Positions 24,018-34,396 of a stretch of 64,000 bases of DNA are shown one piece after another. This DNA comes from Amblyomma americanum. Its lineage: Eukaryota > Arthropoda > Arachnida > Ixodida > Ixodidae. The translations under genes and the position numbers were made by a program. A model generated the notes under the pieces. It searched no databases and had not been told where the DNA came from. It saw nothing but the letters and a program-made list of their open reading frames with translations. Every line of letters starts with the position of its first letter. Position 1 is the stretch's first letter. The stretch spans positions 104,789,048 through 104,853,047 of the forward strand of contig NC_135500.1 in assembly GCF_052857255.1 (NCBI RefSeq), read 5' to 3'.

Positions 24018-24262
24018 ATGGTAAATTTTAAATCACGGCTTTTAACGTCCTTCACCGACACTTAAGTTATGATAGCAGTCGTAGTGAAGGACATCGGATA
24101 AATTTAGACCGCCAGAACTTCTTGACTGTGCGGTAATATTGTGCAACACACGGGCGCTTTTGTATATCGCCTGCTTAGAAATACAATCGCCACAGCCGCG
24201 GTCAAACCCGGGACATTGCGGTAGCAGCCGAACGTCAGAGCCATTGAGGTGCTACTGTGGAA
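24018..24262 (-). mobile_element. Old, diverged Ruka-type SINE
   Basis: Read on the minus strand it follows the order of the well-preserved copy at 63529-63763: a GCTGCT-bearing tRNA-like head, a degenerate B-box (GGGTTTGACC), a GCCCGTGTG segment, a CCTTCACTACG segment and the terminal GGACGTTAAAA. Many substitutions and small gaps mark it as an ancient insertion. No target duplication is recognisable. Confidence 0.6.
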
Positions 24263-27200
24263 GCAACCGAGTAATGTCTGAGAGAATAAATTCAATCTCA
24301 AGTTATTAACCGGATGCCGGTGCATTTCACGTTGTGATCCACGCGTCTCTTACACACCTCTACAAAGAAGAAAACGCGCTACCAATATTTTGTCTGCACC
24401 CATTTCAAATTTCACCACGTGGTCGCTGGGATCATTCGGCTCTGTCCCCCTCAAATTGTTCATACCTCGTCGACTGAGGCCTCGCATGTGCACAAAACGT
24501 TAGCGTCAGCTTGTGCGGGAGTCGGGTAAAGCACAAAGGATATCCGCTACTCAATCTGGAGGCCCCCTCAGTGCCTTCATTTCGCAGCACCTACAGACAG
24601 CAGTCGCAATGCATAACTTTACGGAAACTAGATTGCCGTAAGATATGGTGATAAGGTGATAGCTATATGGCTAAAGGAAATTGTAAAACCTTTTTCTGCG
24701 GGCAAAATCCCTGGGTTTTTAACTACTTTTTTTTTCTCTTCGCAGTCCTAAAGCAGATGCAGGTGACTGAACAGGGTCTAAATTAAGAACAGTGGGATCA
24801 CTTCCTGCATATATAACCGGTTCACGTTAAGCGGGCTCCCTGTTCCAGTGCAGATTTTATCCAGACAAGATATGATCATGCAAGGGCAAAAGCAAGCTCG
24901 TATCAGGATTTGCGTTTCTTTTTCTCTCTTTGGGGGGTGAAGTGCGGTAATAGTCGGAACCCATCGCGTTGATTTACATTGTAGGAGTTCGCAGTGAACC
25001 ACGCGGAAAAGTAATTTGGGGACAGCGCTTCGATGACAGTTTGCGCTTTCCGGTTACGTGACGAGACTTAAAGTGGCGCTATAGACCGGCTGGCATTCAT
25101 CAAAACTGGCTCAGAAGGGCGCGCCACTCCCAGAATAAAAGTCCACGACACGGCGCAAGCAGACACGATGTCGCTGCTCACGGCACGGGATAGCGAACGT
25201 GATTCGAGCCCACCACTTCGTGCTCGCCGGCCTCAAAGCCTTGTTGCCTCGATAGCCACGAGTTCGGACACTCACACAGGCGCTATGACCTCCGTTCCTT
25301 CCAAGCCATTTTCCCACCCAAACCGGAGTAACGCGCCGGACGGCCGTTGCGTAACGTCCGTTGCGTCATCTCTCATCGCGGCGCGGTCTTCCTGTGCTAG
25401 GGGGGCAGCTGCGCGGCCAATTTTCATCACAACTGGGTGGACAGGCGTTCCTATAACCCCGAACAGGTGGTTGCGAAGCAGTTGCTCAACCGCGGAGGCC
25501 GATTTCCACGCGTGTTGATAGGCGCTCGCACTGTTAGGGCATGCCAGTAGGAGATGTAAGCGGAGCTGGAATGTATGCGAATGAAGGCTTGCTCTTTAGG
25601 TCACGTCAGGAGAAGCGAGACTAGAGCAAGTGCGGAAAGAAAAAAGAAGCGCTGTTATGGGTCCTGTCACGTTCTCTGAGCAGTATGCCTCGCGGACATT
25701 CGTCGTCATCCCGGGACGCGAATCAGCAAGTCGATCGGTTAGAGGCCGGTCAGGCTTCGATGAATGCACGCAGTGTCGCAATACGCGGTATACTATATGT
25801 CCCAGTCACAGAATTACCGGGCCTATAGCTTATGTACTGTGCGAATTTGACGAAGTTACTTTATACTTCTGGGCGTGAGCCCACAAGCAATCCATTCCGA
25901 ACATGTACCTTACTTAGATGGCAGTTTTAGCGTAGATGTGAATACAAAGTGTATTAAACAAAAATGTTTATCATGCTCAAAGCCACGAGCCTCATCATTA
26001 TTTATGCGTCCGAATTGCCCGTGTTAGTCGAATATTTTTTCGTTTAGAGTCGTAGTGATGACATATTCTAATGTGCAAATTTCCACAATGTGTTCTGCAA
26101 TAGATAAAGGTGGGCACCTCATTCTCCACGTGCTGTGAAGGGTCGTGTTCCTGCGCGCTGTGAAACTCGTGGTCGTGAGCAGATAGCTACACACAAGCCT
26201 GAAAATAAATGCGGTGCCAAGCACGCAGATTGATGACAATGATTTTTCAGAAATATCCAAGATTCTGCATATGGAGAATTTCTCTGACTTGCGTTTCTGA
26301 CGCTTTTAATAACCTTCTAATATCTGATGTGAAAGCGGCCAGAAATCGAAGAATATATTTTAAGGCTTCTCAACTTATTCCACTGGGCAAAAAAAATAAA
26401 CACATATTCTTCATTGATTTTAAAACTACCCTAAGTGTTGTACTTCTAGTCTGTTTAAAGTCGTTTCGCAGCGACTCGGTGAAATAAAACTATAAAGCAA
26501 TAACAGCTATCACCCCTCCTTTGTAGGATAAATAACTCTTTCGTTATTTAAAAGAGAACAAAAAACGCCTTTATATGCTTTCTTACACAATCGCTCAACC
26601 AAAAAAAAAATTCTTCACTAAATAGCGATGTAGGTAGGTAAACAGATTTTCTCGAATTATCAACAGCTTTCGCAATGAGAAATTTTTGAAATTTCGCCTT
26701 GAATAAGGGGTGTTTTGTCAGCGTTTGCTAGTTCTTTTTGCGAAGATGCAGGTTCCTAGAACAAAGGTCAGTTAGGGTCTTCGATGTGCTGGTGGAGCGA
26801 CGACAGCCGATTCCTTATAAATAAAAAAATATGCTTCATTTCAATTTCTTTTGACCTCAGTAATTGGCCTCGAGTTGCCCTTGAGGCATGCATGGCGGCT
26901 TACGTCACAAGTGCGAGTATTACTTTGCTTATACGGCTATTTTACTGGGGGCGATTAAGATGATCAGAATGAGTTTCGCCGCCAGATGACAGCGAACACT
27001 GGTTTGAAAGAACGAAGAATTTGTCGCTTTTTGAGGGAACGGGTGAAAGCCGTTGTTTAGCGATGCCCAGCCGCACGGCTTGGTCGTCGACGAGTCAGCA
27101 AACACGACGACCTATTTGACTTGTGAGACAAGCTTTTTTTGGCAGTAGTTCCTCCATGAAAAGGAATTGCGCGCTGATTATGTCACGAATAGTCCGACGA

Positions 27201-27964
27201 GCAAGGAGTACATGGGGTGGGTTCAGCGCATTCTGTTGAATGACAAGTGTTTGTGCGCAGCGCATGGGACGTGACTACTCGTATTCGCAGGAAGAAAATT
27301 ATTTATGGCAGAGAACAGTGAGCGCAGAGTAGTTCCAGACAAGCAATAACATATAAAGAAGTTAGTTCAGCGCAGTTGTGGCTATAACTTGTCTTCCTGC
27401 GCCCTCCGCCAGTGCTGCTATTGTCAGAATTATAATAGCCTGAAACCTCGCCCAGCAACGTACTTTGCTCCAGAAATAATCTTCACTAGAAAAGAATTCA
27501 TGCTTACTCTTCTTCTGAGAGTAAAGTTCGAACATGAGGATATGGTACTACATTTTTCTTCGAAGCTCAATAAGTGGCAAATATATAGTTAGTTTCACTT
27601 ATGTAATGCAGCTTGCAGGATGGTAGATCGAAGGGATAAAACCTACGAAACTATTTTTCTTGACATCGTGGGAATACACAACATTTGAACACTGCTCTCG
27701 CAGATACAATAAACATACTATAATTTCGATCCTGACATATGCATCGTTAGTTCACGGTTATACGTAGCATAGAAAAGTTCCCAGGTATGTAGGAAAGCCT
27801 GCGATAAATGTTATTATTGTGGTAATCAGTGTAGTGTTTCCAATTATTCTTGCTTGCTCATGTGCGGTTGGCTAGTTTTGTGATATTTGCGTAACCCTAT
27901 TTTTGTGTTGTTTTTCTACAGCACATGTGTGACATCAGTCGGCTATATTATCAAGATAGTATTA
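24263..27964. other. Spacer with a GC-rich block at about 25130-25550
   Basis: 25130-25550 is GC-rich and open for 116 codons on plus (25168-25518) and 68 on minus, but the Ser/Arg/Ala-rich translation has no domain and both strands are open, so composition explains it. 26880-27250 is unusual in tone but I cannot assign it. The rest is AT-rich without signals. Confidence 0.3.
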
Positions 27965-28065
27965 TTATCACCATCATCATCATCATCAGTCTGACTACGC
28001 CCACTGAAGGACAACGGTCTTTTCTATATATCTCCAACTAATCGTGTCCTATATTGTCAAGTAAT
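27965..28065 (-). mobile_element. 3' terminal stub of an RTE-like LINE
   Basis: The plus-strand text has a CATCAT run followed by GTCTGACTACGCCCACTGAAGG. The same CTGACTACGCCCACT motif occurs at 31811-31840, where it ends an RTE-like element. This is therefore a heavily 5'-truncated copy whose 3' end points left (minus orientation) with an ATG/TGA-type trinucleotide tail. Confidence 0.65.
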
Positions 28066-31000
28066 GCTGCAAAAACAGGACGCATAGGTCGCAGTGTCGG
28101 ATACGTCATTGTTATAAAGTTGAAGAAGAGGCCCTTAAACATGCCCTTTGACTCTTAAACAGACTAAGGATGTGGCAGCCGCCAGTCATAAAAACGTTGT
28201 TTTCAAGAAAGTAAAGGATGCGGTAACTCACTTCCTAAGCGACACCAGAATCACACCACGAAAGAAACGAAGCTGGCATCGTCTGTTAAAAAAAGAAATC
28301 GACCCAATTCAATACAACGCTTTTATGCTGCTCTACACTGCCTCCCTCATAACTCTGGAATATTCATTACATCAGTTCTAAAAAAAAAGCACCATTTTGT
28401 ATAAGCTCGACGCTGGTAACGTTGCTTAATGTCATTTGTATGTGCACTGATATTTTCTAAATACCCGGTGGACGGTTACCTTTGTTTTCTTTTAGGACAT
28501 TCGCAATCTCCACCTACTTGCACCGAGAAAGTAGCACTAGAGGGAAGTGAACTACCTTGAAAAATTGCACCAAGAAACGCTTCGCGCATGGGTTCTTAAA
28601 ACTATTGATGATACTCTCACCGCTCCTGTCGACCAGAGCGGAACACAACTGAGAGAGAGCCCATATAGTCACGCTCACATTTGCATAACAGCTCTGATCG
28701 CTTTCGGCTTGAAGCCGGTGCTAACAGACAACTTGCTTCTCAGGTCCTCGCGCGTGTCCCGGCATGTGGTCCCGCGTGATCACACTCCGGTCAGGAAGTT
28801 TCAACTACTGCTTACACGGAAAAGGAAGTAGGACTAAATAGGATGCTGAGAGGTCGGTCACTTGAACTCGTTTAGCACGGGGAGGGCGGCGAAGGCGAAG
28901 GTAGCTTTAACAACGAATAATTAATATTCCTAGGATCGTGGTCCCAAACCTGAAAATTGGAGCGGCATACTTCGCTTTTAACTATAGCAATAACCGATGA
29001 CCCCAGCTTATTTTCTCAGTCACGCCTCGTTTCTAAGAAGTTTCAGTTGACCTCGCCTCAGCGCATTTGCATTTTTTGCGCGACTTAACGCGAATAATCG
29101 AAAAAAATTTAGGAGGGCGCTTAAGAGTAGACACGATAGCGCCCGTTCCTTTGTTTTATTTTTTTTAATTACCAGAATATCAGCGCCCATCCCCAACACA
29201 CCTTACTGTCATACACACAACAACGCGTTCAAATGGTGCCCCTTTAACGCATTTGAACCAACCACCCTTTGTAGCGTGTGCGTTGAGCGCTCGCCAGGCT
29301 CGCAGAGGGCCTGAGTCAGAACTCTAATGCTGGCGGATTTCTTTTCTTATTTGAAAGTTCTGCGAATATTTTCGTCACGTTTCTAGGTCATGGCGATGGC
29401 TTTGCGTCTGAGCAAGTTGTAAACGTTCTCGCGTAAAACCTTCTTGTTTATTAGTCACGTTCATTTTTTTTGTTGTGCCAAAGAAGCATTTGGCCGGATG
29501 ATAAATAATTTGACAAGCCCTAAAACCACCATGTAAATATCTTCCACCCTTTTTTAGGCCAAGCAATCAACACCAAAGTTAAATCTAAAAAATCTAATGG
29601 TTAGTGCAAAGTAAAAATTAGCGCGCACCCACCACTAGCAAGTGGTCCTCACTTTAGCGGATTGCTTCAAATGTGCGAACCAACATTTTGTGAAAACGAT
29701 TTGAACACTTTGTGACAAGCATACTTAATTGCACGGTCGAAGTGACTGTGTTCGGTCCGTGTTGTACGACACACAACTTCTGATGATCCAGAATACGTAA
29801 ACTTTCTCCACAGAAACGCGGTGCGTATAAGTGAACTGACTCCTGGAAGGAAGGCATTACTGATGCGAAGCACCAGTTGATCCCACCCTCATCTGGGATA
29901 ATCGCATATTTTTATCGCAGATCACATGGCGCTGTTTTTCTTTCTGCCCACGACAAATCTGTATCACAAAAGTACAATTAACCCACAAACTTCCTAATTT
30001 CCTAAACGACTATAAACTTCCTAAACGACTGCAACTTGAGTCCCGCGCGTTTCGGCCAGGCACCTGACAGCGCTTCTACGTGGTTCGCCGCTCCGCGCGT
30101 CAGTTTCACCGTACGTAGCATCGGCAGCATAAGGTTCGCGCGGCGTCGAAGGCGTTGGCCGTGAGTGACAAATCTCGGAAGGATGAATAGATGGAAAAGA
30201 GTAGCAAGTTGGTCTAGGTAGGGAATACAAAACCCATTACGCTGTCGCGTAATGTCCTCAAGGTTGGGTATGAGCGTCCCCTCCAATTTTATTCTTTCAC
30301 TCCCTCCTTTATTTGATTTCGACTAGGATGCCATTACCCGCTCTGCACTCTTCCGGTCTCTTAACGTCATATTGCCTCAAAGCTCTTTGGTGCTTGTTTG
30401 TTGATTATTCAAAGCTGCCAACACGTAGATTTATTGCTGTGTTTACGTTGCGAAACGCGAGAAGATTCATCTCGATGATGGCACGCTGGCGAAGCCGACT
30501 CGACGTTGTTCATGGCTGTTGTGGTTTCTTTGGACGCCGTATCTCGGATGATCGTTGTGGGCTTTAAAATGAGCCCGACAAAGAGCGGTGGGCGTTCTGT
30601 TAGACGACCACCGAGCACCCTGAATGCTTCCCCCCTCCCCCCCCGTTGAGACATTCACTTCTTCTTGGGCGCGAGTCAGCCCATTAAACAGCTTCTTTCA
30701 GAAGCCCTTCTCGCGTCTTCCGGGCTGCTGGACTATCGTCACCGCTACGTGATAATGTCCACAATTTTACTTTACAACCTCGCTGCATTGACCTCAATTT
30801 TGGCTCACATCTTTGTGTTAGCCTCATTCTTCCTGCCCCACAGGCAAATACGGATAAGATACTGCAGCTTTAAAACCAAGCTTGTCACCTATGATGTTCT
30901 GCAATACATAAAAATAGTGTTTTTGAGATATAAGAACGCTTCTTTCAGCAGAGCATTATCAGTGGTGTAGTGCATCAGAATAAAACTAACACATGCAAAC

Positions 31001-31794
31001 TAGTAGGCTGGTTAGCTAATAATGAATAGCTAACTTTTCATGTAGCCGAGCCCACTTATAAAAAACCTGACAGTCGCGCGGATTCCCTTCGTTGTGTTCG
31101 AGACTTGTAGTAAGTGGACTTCTACATTTAGAGCCAAAAATACGAAGTCCTACGTAAGTGGCGTTTATTTCTTACAACAGTTTGTTATCAGCGTCGGCTT
31201 CTTTCGTACGGCGCTTTCCAAGCTTTCATAAATTGTCATAACTTATGTTTGACCCTAAGGCCCTAAGTATCAACAATTAAGCTCTATTAAAAACACGATA
31301 TAACTAATTGTGGTTAAAAGGCTCACGAATACTAGTGGCAAGTCGGCCTCGTCGTCATTCTCGTCAGATTCTTGGCAGTAGGGGGCCCCCCTACTTCGCG
31401 TACAACGGCTTCGTCAGTGCATGACTTTTCCAAAACGCGCCACGATCCCAACCAGCGCAGTCATCTCAGGCGAAATTATGACCGGCCCTTTGTGGACCAA
31501 CAACGCGTTGAATCTATATGGGTCTGATCACGCGGATGTTTAGGTGTTCTCAGTTGTTCCTTGGCGCGTAAACCGTAATTTACGAAAACAATTCCTGATG
31601 CACTACACAGTCAGTCGCATTCACATGGACCTAATAATTTCCAAAGGAGTCGACAAAGATATCCGAAACAGAACATTGCCATCTGGTGTATTAAATCTTG
31701 AACGCGTGAATTACGCCCGTGTCCGGAGGCTAGAAGTTGCTCTTAGGATTTGGTGGCGCGATAAAAGTTGACACCACGGCCAGATAAGATAGAT
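28066..31794. other. Spacer, nothing recognised
   Basis: No supported gene or repeat boundary. The frames at 28148-28381, 28547-28831, 30002-30286 and 30665-30970 lack recognisable motifs. The last is hydrophobic but has no family signature. Confidence 0.35.
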
Positions 31795-32944
31795 CGTCAT
31801 CATTATCATGATCATAAGCCTGACTACGCCCACTATAGGGCAAAGGGTTCTGTCATACCGCTCTAATTAGCCCTGTTCTGTGCCAGCTGTGGTTGCCCTA
31901 TCCTCGCATACTACATAAGGCTCGTTTATACTCCGATGTAGCGCGCGTGCGTGCTCACGGCGACATCACGTTGGCAAAAGCGTGGCCCTCTACACTCCAG
32001 CGGCGCTCGAACACCGGCGGGTTCGGCGGCTTCCGACGCGGTATGGAGCCGTCTCTGTTTCTCTGTTGCACTTGGTCTGGATCTACGGTGCCTACCTGCG
32101 CTAAATAGAAGTATTTCCTTACCCCTTTCAGCACCTCGTTACAAATTGTAAACGGGCGTTGCCTTCCGAGATTGTTAAACTTTGCTTTGGTTTTCTGCAT
32201 TCTTTATATTTAGTGCAACTGTTGCGCACTGCCTAAGTCTTTGACCATGCTTTGTAATTCATTTCTTGAGTGACTTAGCAAGGCAATGCCATCAGCGGAT
32301 CGAAGGTTACCAAGGTATTCTCCATAAGTCGTATCCCCAACTGTTCCCAATCCTGGCCTCGGAACACCTCCTGTAAACAAGCGGTAAATAGCATTGGCGA
32401 GATCGTGTCTCCTTGCTTGGCATCCTTCTTAATTTGAATTTTATTGCTTGCTTTACAGAGGACTCTGGTGGCTGTGCAGCCGTTGTAGACATCTTCGAGC
32501 AATTTTACATAAGGCACTTCTGCACACTCATTCCGTAATGCATGCAAGAGGGCTGAGGTTTCGACTTATTCAAATGCTTTGTCGTAATCTATGAGTGCTA
32601 CGTATAATGGTTGGCTATATTTTGCGGATTTCTCTATCATCTGATTGATATTGCGATTATGGTCTATTGTCGAGTAGCCTTGCGGAAGCATGTCATAATA
32701 TTTGGGTGATAGAAGTGTAAGGTTGTCCTCACTCTATTAGAGATTACTTCAGTAAATATATTATAGGAAACGGAAAGTAATTTGATCCCTCTGTAATTTT
32801 TCAAGTCATTGACGTCTCCTTTCTTAAGGATTAAAATGATGTTAGCGTCCCTCCAAGCTTCTGGTACGTTCGAGGTCAGAAGCTATTGCGTGTACAGCGT
32901 GGCTAGTGTTTTTAGCGCAATACCCCGCCAGCCTTCAACAGATC

Positions 32945-33092
32945 CATACTGAAGAAGTTGGCGCGGAAAAAACAAGGACAAGCGAGACAAGCAAAGACAA
33001 AGAGCGCTCGTCTTTGTTTGTCTCGCTTGTCCTCGTTTTTTCCGCGCCAACTTCTTCAGTATGCACTGCAACCAATAGCCCAACTTTCTGCT
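32945..33092. mobile_element. Palindrome-bearing insertion with 12-bp target duplication
   Basis: The 12-bp sequence CTTCAACAGATC occurs at 32933-32944 and again at 33093-33104, exactly flanking a 148-bp segment that interrupts the RTE-like element. The insert consists of a hairpin (32946-33062) and a 30-bp right tail. The duplication shows a discrete insertion event, and its length is in the range made by LINE-type machinery. Confidence 0.75.
32946..33062. repeat. Near-perfect 117-bp palindrome
   Basis: Left arm 32946-32998 and right arm 33010-33062 (53 nt each) are reverse complements with only two mismatches, around an 11-nt loop containing GAGCGCTC. The arms contain GTTGGCGCGGAAAAAACRAGG, related to the inverted repeat at 14932-15111. 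Such near-identity between arms suggests recent formation or arm-to-arm correction. Confidence 0.9.
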
Positions 33093-33533
33093 CTTCAACA
33101 GATCACCAGTTACCTGATCTTCAAAAGCTTATTTCCGCCTTTGCATTGTTCCTAAGGTGTTCTTTACTTCGTCATTTGTCAGTGGCAGGATGTGGCGTTG
33201 CTGTGTGCGCCTGCTTCTGTCGTTAACATCCTGATTACTTTGGCGTCTGTATAGATTTGTGTGGAACTGTTCGATTACTTTAACTATTTCGTCCACATTG
33301 CTAACGACTTTGCCCCTTTTTTGTCTTTTAACGCATACATCTGATATCTACGTATGCCCAGTTTTCTCTTCATCGCTTTTAGGCTACCTCCGCTCTTTAG
33401 AGTACGCTCCATTCTCTCCATAATAAACTTGCTCATGTCGGTTGCAGTATTAGTGCGAAAGCAATATTATGATGGGTAAACCCCGAGCAAGGTCTTTCGA
33501 TGTACATGGGTTTGCTTGGGTTGTTTATGAGTT

Positions 33534-33569
33534 TCTCGTTTCCTTCGCTGCTGAGGCGTTAAGCCTACA
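33534..33569 (+). repeat. 5' LTR remnant, 36 bp
   Basis: Matches the last 36 bp of the 3' LTR (37564-37599) with one mismatch, ending CCTACA, and is followed after one base by a primer-binding-like TGGTGACC. The expected other roughly 137 bp of LTR upstream are absent. Confidence 0.85.
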
Positions 33570-33589
33570 TTGGTGACCAAGGACGAGCA

Positions 33590-34396
33590 ATGACCGATCC
33601 CGCAACATCCACGCAGCAGGATTCGCGTCCGCAGGACGTCTCGTCGCTGCAGGTTCGCCTTCCACCTTTCTGGCCCCAGAACCCGCAAGTTTGTTTCCAC
33701 CAGGTTGAGGCGCAATTTTGCCTAGCCCGCATCACGTCGGAGACGACGCGCTACTACCATGTTGCCTCCAGCCTGCCTCCTGACGTTGCCGGTGAGCTCT
33801 CCGACGTTCTCTCCGCCCCCATGGGTGCTACGCCATATCAGCACCTGAAAACCAAGGTGCTGGAGAGATTTATGCCGTCGGACCGCACCCGCATCCAGCA
33901 GCTCCTTACCGGGGAAGACCTTGGCGACCGGCACCCCTCCCAGCATCTGCGCCGCATGCAACAGCTTCTCGGGGAGCGCGACATCCCCAACCACTCAGCG
34001 TTGCTTCGAGAGCTTTTCCTCCAACGCCTTCCCCAGCCCATCCGCCTCGTCCTTGCGGCGGCCGGTGACGTCACCCTCGACCGCCTGGCTGAGCTCGCAA
34101 ATAACGCTCATGAGGACACCTCCCCGTCCGTCACTGCTGTTTTGCCGCCAAGAGACCCAGCGATTTCGCGCCTTGAGGTCCGTCTCGAGGAGCTTGCCGC
34201 CTCAGTCGCCGCACTCCGGAGCCGACCTCTGGAGACCCGTCCGTCTCGTCTTGATTATCGCGCTCTTTCGCGCTCACGTCAAGCTCGGAGTCCCAGCCCT
34301 ACATCTCTCTGCTGGTACCACAGGCGTTTTCGCCACCGGGCCACGAAGTGTACACCGCCCTGTTCTTGGCCGGGAAACGCCCGCCGGGATCACTAA
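33590..34396 (+). CDS. Ty3/gypsy gag polyprotein (268 codons)
   Basis: Open gag frame starting 20 bp after the LTR remnant. It would form the particle shell and package element RNA. The capsid-like region spans about residues 20-170 (FWPQNPQVCFHQVEAQF near 28, a HHLRRMQQLL-like segment near 120, and LPQPIRLVLAA near 150). A Ser/Arg-rich linker and a degenerate zinc-knuckle-like C-terminus (CWYHRRFRHRATKC near 243) follow. The pol frame overlaps in the -1 frame near 34350-34396, which would suit ribosomal frameshifting in an active parent. The gag frame itself is unbroken, although the rest of the element is dead. Confidence 0.8.
   Translation: MTDPATSTQQDSRPQDVSSLQVRLPPFWPQNPQVCFHQVEAQFCLARITSETTRYYHVASSLPPDVAGELSDVLSAPMGATPYQHLKTKVLERFMPSDRTRIQQLLTGEDLGDRHPSQHLRRMQQLLGERDIPNHSALLRELFLQRLPQPIRLVLAAAGDVTLDRLAELANNAHEDTSPSVTAVLPPRDPAISRLEVRLEELAASVAALRSRPLETRPSRLDYRALSRSRQARSPSPTSLCWYHRRFRHRATKCTPPCSWPGNARRDH

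Larger units (their letters stand above)
31795..33447 (-). pseudogene. Decayed RTE-like LINE, interrupted
   Basis: Minus-strand RTE (BovB-like) non-LTR element. 32547-32275 encodes part of the RT: YVKLLEDVYNGCTAT, then a KQGDTISPMLF motif, then CLQEVFR. This is the RTE form of the RT palm region just before the catalytic box. Sequence either side continues the element in other frames as far as about 33447. The 3' end at 31795-31840 has the CTGACTACGCCCACT motif and a trinucleotide tail. It is broken by frameshifts, by a foreign GC-rich segment at about 31918-32080 that replaces part of the 3' region, and by the palindromic insertion at 32945-33092. Confidence 0.75.

Noticed and set aside
25168..25518. 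116-codon Ser/Arg/Ala-rich plus-strand gene
   Set aside because: The block is GC-rich, the opposite strand is also open, and no domain, signal peptide or splice context is visible.
26880..27250. Possible DNA-transposon transposase relic
   Set aside because: Fragmentary charged translations gave no DDE/D motif or family signature that I could defend.
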